Assembly (NCBI RefSeq): GCF_013267355.1
Contig: NZ_CP053985.1
Span: forward strand, 248,001-312,000
Origin: Achromobacter pestifer
GTDB lineage: Bacteria > Pseudomonadota > Gammaproteobacteria > Burkholderiales > Burkholderiaceae_B
Reading direction: 5' to 3'
DNA: 64,000 bases
This document shows, in pieces, positions 31,401 to 36,443 of the stretch. The notes beneath the pieces are model-generated. The model did not search any database and had not been told where the DNA came from. It was given only the letters and a program-made list of their open reading frames with translations. The position numbers and the translations under genes were made by a program. Position 1 is the first letter of the stretch. Each line of letters opens with the position of its first letter.

Positions 31401-34400
31401 CGTCTTCGAAGGCAGCGAGAAGCTGACCCTCGAAGCCACGCTGACCGGCACCACCGCCAGCGGCACCGCGCTGCCCCCGGGCATCACCGACACCGGCAAT
31501 GCCGCCATCGTCGACACCCAAGGTCCGGGCGCCGATGTCCCGACCCTGGACGTCTCTGATCCGGGCAATGTCAACGAAGGTTCCGACGCCGTCTTCAACG
31601 TCACGCTGGGCAAGGCGGTTGACGCCAACACCACGCTGACCTTCAAGCTCGGCGGCGAGATCGAGGCCAACGACATCGGTACCGTCAAGGTCACCATCGG
31701 TGGCAATCCTGTCACCGTCACCGCCAACGCCGACGGCACCTTCAGCGTCACCGTTCCGGCCGGCACCACTGGCGGCATCGTCGTCACGGTCCCGACCAAC
31801 AATGACGCCGTCTTCGAAGGCAGCGAGAAGCTGACCCTGCAAGCCACGCTGACCGGCACCACCGCCAGCGGAACCGCGCTGCCCCCGGGCATCACCGACA
31901 CCGGCAACGCCGCCATCGTCGACACCCAAGGTCCGGGCGCTGACGTACCCAAGCTGGATGTCAAGGACGCGGGCGACGTCATCGAAGGCAACGCAGCGAA
32001 CTTCAACGTCAGCCTGGACAAGGCGGTTGATGCCGAAACCACGCTGACCTTCAAGCTCGGCGGCGAGATCACCGCGGCTGACCATGGCGTCCCCACTGTC
32101 AGCATCGGCGGCCAGTCCGTCACCGTCACTGCCAACGCCGACGGCACCTACAGCTTCAAGGTGCCCGCGGGCACCACCGGCGGCATCGTCGTCACGGTTC
32201 CGACCACGCCCGATGGCGTTTACGAAGGCCGTGAGAGCATGACCTTGACGGCGACGCTGACCGGCGCCACCGCCAGCGGCACCGCGCTGCCCCCGGGCAT
32301 CACCGACAGCGGCAATGCTGCAATCGTCGACATCAACAAGCCGCCTGTCGTGGGAGGTGGAAACACTGCCGTCTCCGAAGAAGGCCTGGCTGGTGGCATC
32401 AAAGACAGCAACGGCACATCGGATACGACCGATTCGCCCCAGGCGAACGGCCAACTGTCGATCACCGACGACAACAACGCCGCCTACAACATTACGCTGG
32501 TTGCGCCCGCCAATGGCGCCCTGACGTCCCACGGCACGCCCATAGTCTGGACGCTGTCCGACAATGGCCACACGCTGACGGGCCGCGCGGGCGGCACGGA
32601 CGCCATCGTCATCAAGATCGACGATAACGGCGCCTACAACGTGAAGCTGCTGGCTCCGGTTGACCACCCCGACACCTCGCGTGAAGACACGCTGGGCCTG
32701 TCGATCGGCGTCAAGGTGTCGGATGGCGTCAATCCGACGGTGTCTACCAACATCAACATCACGATCGAGGACGACTCGCCGGTGGTGCAGCCGAACGCCC
32801 CCGTCTCGGTGCAAACCACCAACATCCCTGATGTCTACACGGGCAAGGTGAGCTTCGCTGGCACCCAGACCAGCGACAGCCAGATGAAGATGACCTTCGG
32901 CAATGGCGCGATTGAAGTCACGGCCAAGGGCTTCACGTCCAAATCCGACGTCACGCTGATCGATGCCATGGTCAACCAGAGCAAGTCTGGCCTGGGCGTC
33001 GCAAGCACGGACGCGCCGTACCACAACATCGCCAATGAAATCGACTATCGCAAGACGTCCGACGGCAAGGGTGCGTCCGAAGAACTGACCATCCACCTGA
33101 CCGGCGGCAAGGTCGCCTACGGCGCCACCATCGACTTCGGTGCGATGTATGGCGGCGAGCTGGAAAGCGGTGTTGCGAAGTTCTACCGCAATGGCGTGCT
33201 GATTGCAGAACGCACCTTCACCTCCGACCAGAATGGCGGCGACTATGCGGCAAACTTCCGCGTCGAGGAAGGTGGCTTCGACACGATTGTGATTTCGGCC
33301 ACGGACAACCACAAGAACTCGTCCAGCGACAACAGCGACTTCACCGTCACCGGCATCACCTTCCTGGGCAGCGATTCGGTCCAGGCCATCGCCTACGGCG
33401 AAGGCACGCTGAACTACGGCTACGGCGCCGACGGTGCAGGCCGTCTGGAGCTGACGGGCGCGGAAGGCGGCCTGAAGACGCGCGACGGCGCAAACATTAC
33501 GGTCAAGCTGAGCAATGGCAACCTGATCGAAGGCCGCGACCCGTCGGGCAACCTCGTCTTCGAGATGCGCCTGACGCCGGCCACCGGCAAGTGGGAGTTC
33601 TATCAGTACCAGCCCATGCAAGGCACCGCGGATGGCAAGCTCGACTTCACCTACAAGGTGACGGATGCCGACGGCGACTACACCAATGGCCACTTCGAAG
33701 TGGCGGGCGTGGAGCCTCCTGGCCCCAGCCTCAGCATCGACGACTACAACCTCGATGCGCCGGGCGCGATCAGCGTGTCGGAAGCCTTGGCATCCAACGG
33801 CGGAACATTCACGATCACGGCGGGCGCTGGTCTGAAGTCGCTGACGCTCGATGGCCCGGGTAACGCCGACGCCACCCTGACGCTGGACCGTCTGGCCGAC
33901 CTGGCGAACAACCCGCTTACCCTGCCGACCAGCAAGGGCACGCTGACGCTGACCGGCTACGACCCGTCGACCGGCAAGGTCAGCTACACATACCAGAGCA
34001 GCGGCCAACAGTCGCACACCGGTGACGACACCAACGTGCAGGATCACTTCCAGATTACGGTGGAAGACAAGTTCGGCGGCAAGGCGACGGGCGACCTGGG
34101 TGTGCTGATCACCGACACGGCTCCCAGCCTCAAGCCGATCGCCGAAAGCTCGGCGTTGTCTTCGCACGGCACCAACATCATGCTGACGCTGGATACGTCT
34201 GGCAGCATGAATTACGGTAGCGGTGTCTACAACGGTTGGACGCAGTTGTCGCGCCTGGCGGTACTGAAGTCCTCGGTCAACAACCTGCTCGACAAGTACG
34301 GCGAAGCCGGCGACGTGCGCGTGATGATCGTCGAATTCAATACCTCTGCCTCGCAGAAGGGCGGCGGTTGGATGTCCCTGGCGGAAGCCAAGGCGCTGGT

Positions 34401-36282
34401 GAGCGGCCTTGGTTATGGCGGCGGCACCAACTACCAGACCGCGCTGGACACTGCCATGAATGCCTGGAACAACTCCGGCACGGGCAAGCTGGAGGGTGGC
34501 AACGTCCAGAACATCTCCTACTTCTTCACCGACGGAGAACCCGATTCGAACCGTTCCGTCAGTTCCACCCAGCAGACGACGTGGGAAAAATTCCTCACGG
34601 ACAACCATATCAACTCTTATGGCATCGGCCTGGGTACTGGCGCGACCGGCGGCTACATCGATCCGATCTCCTATAACCCTGACCGGCCCGCAGACAGCAA
34701 CACGATCCTCGTGAAGGACCTTAATGGTCTCGACACAGCGATTGAAGGCACCATTGCTCCCCCGATCATCGGTGATATCGCCGCGGGCGGCACATTGGGC
34801 GCCGATTTGAGCGGCGCGCGCATCACGCAACTGGTCATCGAAGGCAAGACGTACAGCTACAACGTGGCAACCAACAAGGTGACCGCCACCTCGGGCGCTA
34901 CATACAGCTTCGACGCCGCCACGTCCGAACTGACCGTGACCACCGCGCACGGCAAGTTCACGCTGGATCTGGCCGGTGACAACCTGGGCGACTACCGCTA
35001 CGTGCCGAAGACGGCTGGCACCGACACCATCCAGTTCACGGTGCAGGACGGCGACGGCGACACGGCAAGCTCCAGCATCACGGTCAACGTGACGGCGCCG
35101 GTGTACCAGGCTCCGGACGCGGTGAATGACAAGATCATCACCAACATCATGGGCACGCAGCTCACGGTGCAGTCCGGATCGTTGCTGGCCAACGACGTTC
35201 GGGGCACGGGTGCGCTGACGATGGGGCCGCTGACGGTGAATACCGGTTGGGATCAGGGTAAAGACTTCACGCGTAGTACATTGAAGACCTATGAAATCAC
35301 CGGCAAGAACACTAAGGAACTGTCAATCGCGCGCAGTGAATTCACGAAAACCGGCGCGGGTACGGACAAGGCCCAATTGGTGGTGAAGGGCTATCTGGAC
35401 AAAGTTGGCGCTAATAATGGCAACGATCAAGACACGCTGTTCATTGCGCTGATCGCCGGTGAAGTGTTGACCTTGGATCACAACTTCACCAACCCCAACT
35501 GGATCAGGATGGAGTACCGCCTGGCCGGCTCGACTGGACCATACACCGTCGTTGCCGACGGCGGCACGATCCCGGTGACACAGTCAGGCAACTACGAGAT
35601 CCACATCGTCAACATTCCCGACAATGGAAACGGCACTGGCTCCACTGCGGAGGAGAACTACACGCTCACAATGAAGGTCGACTACAGCAACGTCACTCTG
35701 GACGTCGCTACCGCCAACAGCTCGTACACCATCCAGACAGCCGACGGCCACAGCGACACTGCCAACGTCTCGGTGAGCTACCAGTCGGGCAACCACCTGG
35801 CTGGTACCAACGACAGTGAAATTCTGTTGGCGGGCAACGGCAACGACACGCTGGACGGCGGCAAGGGCAATGACGTACTCATCGGCGGCAAGGGCCACGA
35901 CGTCCTGACCGGCGGCGAGGGCTCGGATACCTTCCGCTGGGAGCTCAACGATCAGGGCACGATCGCGAATCCGGCGGTTGACCGGATCACGGACTTCTCC
36001 ATGGACAAGCCGGCCGACGGCGGTGACATCCTGGACCTGAAGGACCTGCTCGTGGGCGAGAAGGACGGCAACCTGTCGCAGTACCTGAACTTCACGGAGG
36101 ATCCGGCCAACGCCAACAACACGCTTGTCGAGATCAACACCCAGGGCAAGCTTGGCACCCAGGGCGCGGATCAGAAGATCGTGCTGGAAAACGTCGACCT
36201 GACGCACAATGGTCAGATGGACAATCAGGCCATCATCAACGACCTGCTGCAGAAGGGTAAGCTGAACGTCGACCACAGCTAA
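19450..36282 (+). CDS. Giant RTX adhesin, LapA/BrtA type, with vWA domain and 28 Ig-like repeats
   Basis: 5610 residues (about 16.8 kb), a type I-secreted surface adhesin. In order: an N-terminal retention module (1-125) with the LapG-type di-alanine site T-A-A-V at 112-115 in DPTAAVVAGG; one VCBS-like and two cadherin-like domains (about 175-470); 28 tandem repeats of 136-143 residues (about 471-4295; each with VNEG, PAGTTGGIVVTVPT and FEGxExLTL); a T1SS-143-type domain; a domain of unknown fold with YGATIDFGAMYGGELESG, perhaps ligand-binding; a von Willebrand A domain (about 4900-5100) with MIDAS residues DTSGS (Asp4915) and FTDGEPD; RTX nonapeptides (about 5450-5495, GGKGNDVLIGGKGHDVL); and the C-terminal secretion region. 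Retention in the outer-membrane channel should depend on LapG/LapD encoded downstream. The domain plan matches Bordetella BrtA and Pseudomonas LapA. Confidence 0.95.
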   Translation: MANSSPAIVTEITGRAWIRNSDGSLTELHEGSKVPAGSDVVTASGATVALQVENGMPLMIGENREVALNGDAAGPLADPSEASVAPPTGTDSERLLAALQAGRDPFDELDPTAAVVAGGGDNGGSSFVRLARILEVTTPLDLAYPNPARGNDVLPRLSGAGAGSDEDTGTGAVNTPPQARDDAAGGLQDALVRGNMLTNDSDPDGDPLALVSVNGRPMGSGGLTVPGSNGGVFTIAPDGSYVFDPRGEYKSLGEGQTATSTVSYTITDPSGATSTATLTVTITGTNDLPVAPNYQHTTPEDQPVSGKVTGTDPDGDTLTYTVDKQPEHGKLEFNPTTGEYTYTPNENYNGPDQFTVIVDDGHGGKTTSVIEIGVTPVNDAPLVPNYEHTTPEEQPVSGKVVGTDVDGDNLTYTVEKQPENGTLVFNPTTGEYTYTPNENYNGPDQFTVIVDDGKGGKATSTINIGVTPVLDVPTITVSDAGDVNEGSSATFNISLQNTVDLDKDTTVTLKLDGQIETADHGAPTVTIGGQTVQVTANADGTYSFTLPAGTTGGIVVTVPTNDDAVFEGREQMTLTATLTGETSSGTLPSGISDSGNAVIVDTESTDPGNPNPGADVPTLDVSNPGDVNEGSDATFNITLGKAVDAETTITFKLGGEIGADDIGAPVVTIGGTTVNLVNNGNGTYSFQVPAGTTGGIVVTVPTTDDAVFEGRESLTLEATLSGKSASGIDLPAGITDTGNAVIVDDHGTGADVPKLDVSNPGDVNEGTDATFNISLDKAVDAETTITFKFGGEIEGDDIGAPVVTIGGTTVTLVNNGNGTYSFQVPAGTTGGIVVTVPTNDDAVFEGRESLTLEATLSGKSASGVDLPSGITDTGTAVIVDTESTDPGNPNPGADVPTLDVSNPGDVNEGTDATFNITLDKAVDAETTITFKFGGDIEGDDIGAPVVTIGGTTVTLVNNGNGTYSFQVPAGTTGGIVVTVPTNDDAVFEGRESLTLEATLSGKTASGADLPSGITDTGTAVIVDTESTDPGNPNPGADVPTLDVSNPGDVNEGTDATFNITLDKAVDAETTITFKFGGDIEGDDIGAPVVTIGGTTVTLVNNGNGTYSFQVPAGTTGGIVVTVPTNDDAVFEGRESLTLEATLSGKSASGIDLPAGITDTGTAVIVDDHGTGADVPKLDVSNPGDVNEGTDATFNITLDKAVDAETTITFKFGGDIEGDDIGAPVVTIGGTTVTLVNNGNGTYSFQVPAGTTGGIVVTVPTNDDAVFEGRESLTLEATLSGKSASGIDLPAGITDTGTAVIVDDHGTGADVPKLDVSNPGDVNEGTDATFNITLDKAVDAETTITFKFGGDIEGDDIGAPVVTIGGTTVTLVNNGNGTYSFQVPAGTTGGIVVTVPTNDDAVFEGRESLTLEATLSGKSASGIDLPAGITDTGTAVIVDDHGTGADVPKLDVSNPGDVNEGTDATFNITLDKAVDAETTITFKFGGDIEGDDIGAPVVTIGGTTVTLVNNGNGTYSFQVPAGTTGGIVVTVPTNDDAVFEGRESLTLEATLSGKSASGIDLPAGITDTGTAVIVDDHGTGADVPKLDVSNPGDVNEGTDATFNITLDKAVDAETTITFKFGGDIEGDDIGAPVVTIGGTTVTLVNNGNGTYSFQVPAGTTGGIVVTVPTTDDAVFEGRESLTLEATLSGKSASGIDLPAGITDTGTAVIVDDHGTGADVPKLDVSNPGDVNEGTDATFNITLDKAVDAETMITFKFGGDIEGDDIGAPVVTIGGTTVTLVNNGNGTYSFQVPAGTTGGIVVTVPTNDDAVFEGRESLTLEATLSGKSASGIDLPAGITDTGTAVIVDDHGTGADVPKLDVSNPGDVNEGTDATFNITLDKAVDAETTITFKFGGDIEGDDIGAPVVTIGGTTVTLVNNGNGTYSFQVPAGTTGGIVVTVPTNDDAIFEGRENLTLEATLSGKSASGIDLPAGITDTGTAVIVDDHGTGADVPTLNVDDAGTVNEGSDAVFNVSLGKAVDADTTLTFKLGGEIEASDIGTVKVTIGGQTATITSNPDGSFSVTVPAGTTGGIVVTVPTAADGVFEGSEKLTLTGTLTGASASGIALPGGITDIGNAAIVDILGPGGDAPTLDVSDPGNVNEGSDAVFNVTLGKPVNAETTITFKLGGDIESDDIGAPVVTIGGNPVTLVNNGNGTYSFQVPAGTTGGIVVTVPTNNDAVFEGSEKLTLEATLTGKTASGVDLPAGITDTGNAAIVDTQGPGADVPTLDVSDPGNVNEGSDAVFNVTLGKAVDAETTITFKLGGDIESDDIGAPVVTIGGTTVTLVNNGNGTYSFQVPAGTAGGIVVTVPTNNDAVFEGSEKLTLEATLTGKTASGVDLPAGITDTGNAAIVDTQGPGADVPTLDVSDPGNVNEGSDAVFNVTLGKAVDAETTITFKLGGDIESDDIGAPVVTIGGTTVTLVNNGNGTYSFQVPAGTAGGIVVTVPTNNDAVFEGSEKLTLEATLTGKTASGVDLPAGITDTGNAAIVDTQGPGADVPTLDVSDPGNVNEGSDAVFNVTLGKAVDAETTITFKLGGDIESDDIGAPVVTIGGNPVTLVNNGNGTYSFQVPAGTTGGIVVTVPTNNDAVFEGSEKLTLEATLTGKTASGVDLPAGITDTGNAAIVDTQGPGADVPTLDVSDPGNVNEGSDAVFNVTLGKAVDANTTLTFKLGGEIEANDIGTVKVTIGGQPVTVTANADGTFSVTVPAGTTGGIVVTVPTNNDAVFEGSEKLTLEATLTGKTASGVDLPAGITDTGNAAIVDTQGPGADVPTLDVSDPGNVNEGSDAVFNVTLGKAVDANTTLTFKLGGEIEANDIGTVKVTIGGQPVTVTANADGTFSVTVPAGTTGGIVVTVPTNNDAVFEGSEKLTLEATLTGKTASGVDLPAGITDTGNAAIVDTQGPGADVPTLDVSDPGNVNEGSDAVFNVTLGKAVDANTTLTFKLGGEIEANDIGTVKVTIGGNPVTVTANADGTFSVTVPAGTTGGIVVTVPTNNDAVFEGSEKLTLEATLTGKTASGVDLPAGITDTGNAAIVDTQGPGADVPTLDVSDPGNVNEGSDAVFNVTLGKAVDANTTLTFKLGGEIEANDIGTVKVTIGGNPVTVTANADGTFSVTVPAGTTGGIVVTVPTNNDAVFEGSEKLTLEATLTGKTASGVDLPAGITDTGNAAIVDTQGPGADVPTLDVSDPGNVNEGSDAVFNVTLGKAVDANTTLTFKLGGEIEANDIGTVKVTIGGNPVTVTANADGTFSVTVPAGTTGGIVVTVPTNNDAVFEGSEKLTLEATLTGKTASGVDLPAGITDTGNAAIVDTQGPGADVPTLDVSDPGNVNEGSDAVFNVTLGKAVDANTTLTFKLGGEIEANDIGTVKVTIGGQPVTVTANADGTFSVTVPAGTTGGIVVTVPTNNDAVFEGSEKLTLQATLTGTTASGTALPPGITDTGNAAIVDTQGPGADVPTLDVSDPGNVNEGSDAVFNVTLGKAVDANTTLTFKLGGEIEANDIGTVKVTIGGQPVTVTANADGTFSVTVPAGTTGGIVVTVPTNNDAVFEGSEKLTLEATLTGTTASGTALPPGITDTGNAAIVDTQGPGADVPTLDVSDPGNVNEGSDAVFNVTLGKAVDANTTLTFKLGGEIEANDIGTVKVTIGGNPVTVTANADGTFSVTVPAGTTGGIVVTVPTNNDAVFEGSEKLTLEATLTGTTASGTALPPGITDTGNAAIVDTQGPGADVPTLDVSDPGNVNEGSDAVFNVTLGKAVDANTTLTFKLGGEIEANDIGTVKVTIGGQPVTVTANADGTFSVTVPAGTTGGIVVTVPTNNDAVFEGSEKLTLEATLTGTTASGTALPPGITDTGNAAIVDTQGPGADVPTLDVSDPGNVNEGSDAVFNVTLGKAVDANTTLTFKLGGEIEANDIGTVKVTIGGNPVTVTANADGTFSVTVPAGTTGGIVVTVPTNNDAVFEGSEKLTLEATLTGTTASGTALPPGITDTGNAAIVDTQGPGADVPTLDVSDPGNVNEGSDAVFNVTLGKAVDANTTLTFKLGGEIEANDIGTVKVTIGGNPVTVTANADGTFSVTVPAGTTGGIVVTVPTNNDAVFEGSEKLTLQATLTGTTASGTALPPGITDTGNAAIVDTQGPGADVPKLDVKDAGDVIEGNAANFNVSLDKAVDAETTLTFKLGGEITAADHGVPTVSIGGQSVTVTANADGTYSFKVPAGTTGGIVVTVPTTPDGVYEGRESMTLTATLTGATASGTALPPGITDSGNAAIVDINKPPVVGGGNTAVSEEGLAGGIKDSNGTSDTTDSPQANGQLSITDDNNAAYNITLVAPANGALTSHGTPIVWTLSDNGHTLTGRAGGTDAIVIKIDDNGAYNVKLLAPVDHPDTSREDTLGLSIGVKVSDGVNPTVSTNINITIEDDSPVVQPNAPVSVQTTNIPDVYTGKVSFAGTQTSDSQMKMTFGNGAIEVTAKGFTSKSDVTLIDAMVNQSKSGLGVASTDAPYHNIANEIDYRKTSDGKGASEELTIHLTGGKVAYGATIDFGAMYGGELESGVAKFYRNGVLIAERTFTSDQNGGDYAANFRVEEGGFDTIVISATDNHKNSSSDNSDFTVTGITFLGSDSVQAIAYGEGTLNYGYGADGAGRLELTGAEGGLKTRDGANITVKLSNGNLIEGRDPSGNLVFEMRLTPATGKWEFYQYQPMQGTADGKLDFTYKVTDADGDYTNGHFEVAGVEPPGPSLSIDDYNLDAPGAISVSEALASNGGTFTITAGAGLKSLTLDGPGNADATLTLDRLADLANNPLTLPTSKGTLTLTGYDPSTGKVSYTYQSSGQQSHTGDDTNVQDHFQITVEDKFGGKATGDLGVLITDTAPSLKPIAESSALSSHGTNIMLTLDTSGSMNYGSGVYNGWTQLSRLAVLKSSVNNLLDKYGEAGDVRVMIVEFNTSASQKGGGWMSLAEAKALVSGLGYGGGTNYQTALDTAMNAWNNSGTGKLEGGNVQNISYFFTDGEPDSNRSVSSTQQTTWEKFLTDNHINSYGIGLGTGATGGYIDPISYNPDRPADSNTILVKDLNGLDTAIEGTIAPPIIGDIAAGGTLGADLSGARITQLVIEGKTYSYNVATNKVTATSGATYSFDAATSELTVTTAHGKFTLDLAGDNLGDYRYVPKTAGTDTIQFTVQDGDGDTASSSITVNVTAPVYQAPDAVNDKIITNIMGTQLTVQSGSLLANDVRGTGALTMGPLTVNTGWDQGKDFTRSTLKTYEITGKNTKELSIARSEFTKTGAGTDKAQLVVKGYLDKVGANNGNDQDTLFIALIAGEVLTLDHNFTNPNWIRMEYRLAGSTGPYTVVADGGTIPVTQSGNYEIHIVNIPDNGNGTGSTAEENYTLTMKVDYSNVTLDVATANSSYTIQTADGHSDTANVSVSYQSGNHLAGTNDSEILLAGNGNDTLDGGKGNDVLIGGKGHDVLTGGEGSDTFRWELNDQGTIANPAVDRITDFSMDKPADGGDILDLKDLLVGEKDGNLSQYLNFTEDPANANNTLVEINTQGKLGTQGADQKIVLENVDLTHNGQMDNQAIINDLLQKGKLNVDHS
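20860..32334 (+). repeat. Tandem array of 28 repeats (408/429 bp) inside adhesin 1
   Basis: Twenty-eight head-to-tail units, mostly exactly 408 bp, with 429-bp units where the linker is DTESTDPGNPNPGA instead of DDHGTGA (after repeats 3 and 4; repeat 1 also has the long linker). Classes by residue pattern: R1 and R28 divergent caps; R2-R11 (SNPGDVNEG, FGGDIEGDD); R12 transitional; R13-R16 (SDPGNVNEG, GGDIESDD); R17-R21 and R22-R27 (GGEIEANDIGTVKV, ending in KTASGVDLPAG or TTASGTALPPG). Many neighbours are almost identical in DNA, so copy number may vary and the assembly may be collapsed or expanded here. Confidence 0.95.
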
Positions 36283-36292
36283 GCAGCAAGCC

Positions 36293-36320
36293 CCGGGAAG
36301 GCCGGCAACGGCCTTCCCGG
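36293..36320 (+). terminator. Hairpin after adhesin 1
   Basis: A perfect 12-bp stem CCGGGAAGGCCG/CGGCCTTCCCGG with a GCAA (GNRA) tetraloop, 10 nt after the stop codon. No T-tract follows, so it may be an mRNA-stabilising hairpin or a partial terminator. Related hairpins follow adhesins 2 and 3. Confidence 0.6.
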
Positions 36321-36375
36321 CGGTGCACTCTTCATCAAGCATCTGCATTGCTGCTTGACGCTATCAATGTTGCCA

Positions 36376-36405
36376 GTATCGAACGCCGGCAACGCCATCT
36401 AGTAT
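36376..36405 (+). promoter_or_regulatory. Conserved promoter-like element ahead of adhesin 2
   Basis: GTATCG (36376-36381), 18 bp, TAGTAT (36400-36405), ending 38 nt before the start codon. The flank TTGCCA directly upstream is shared with adhesin 3, and CTAGTATCTGG is shared with adhesin 1. Confidence 0.5.
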
Positions 36406-36443
36406 CTGGCCACCTTGGATAACGCCCTGAAAAGGGAACCGAC

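Noticed and set aside
20860..32334. CRISPR-like regular repeats
   Set aside because: Units are 408-429 bp, contiguous and in frame, without short repeat/unique spacer pattern; they are protein repeats.
19651..34950. A 5099-codon open frame on the minus strand, antisense to the giant adhesin (plus a 1631-codon one at 27252-32147 in another frame)
   Set aside because: Stop-free only because the repeats are GC-rich and copied: a unit lacking a stop in one frame lacks it in every copy. No ribosome site, no recognisable domain, and the translation mirrors the repeat period exactly.
36400..36425. Sigma-54 promoter (TGG-N-TTG-like stretch) ahead of adhesin 2
   Set aside because: The GG and GC cores are not at the required 10-bp spacing and the match is not shared by adhesins 1 and 3.
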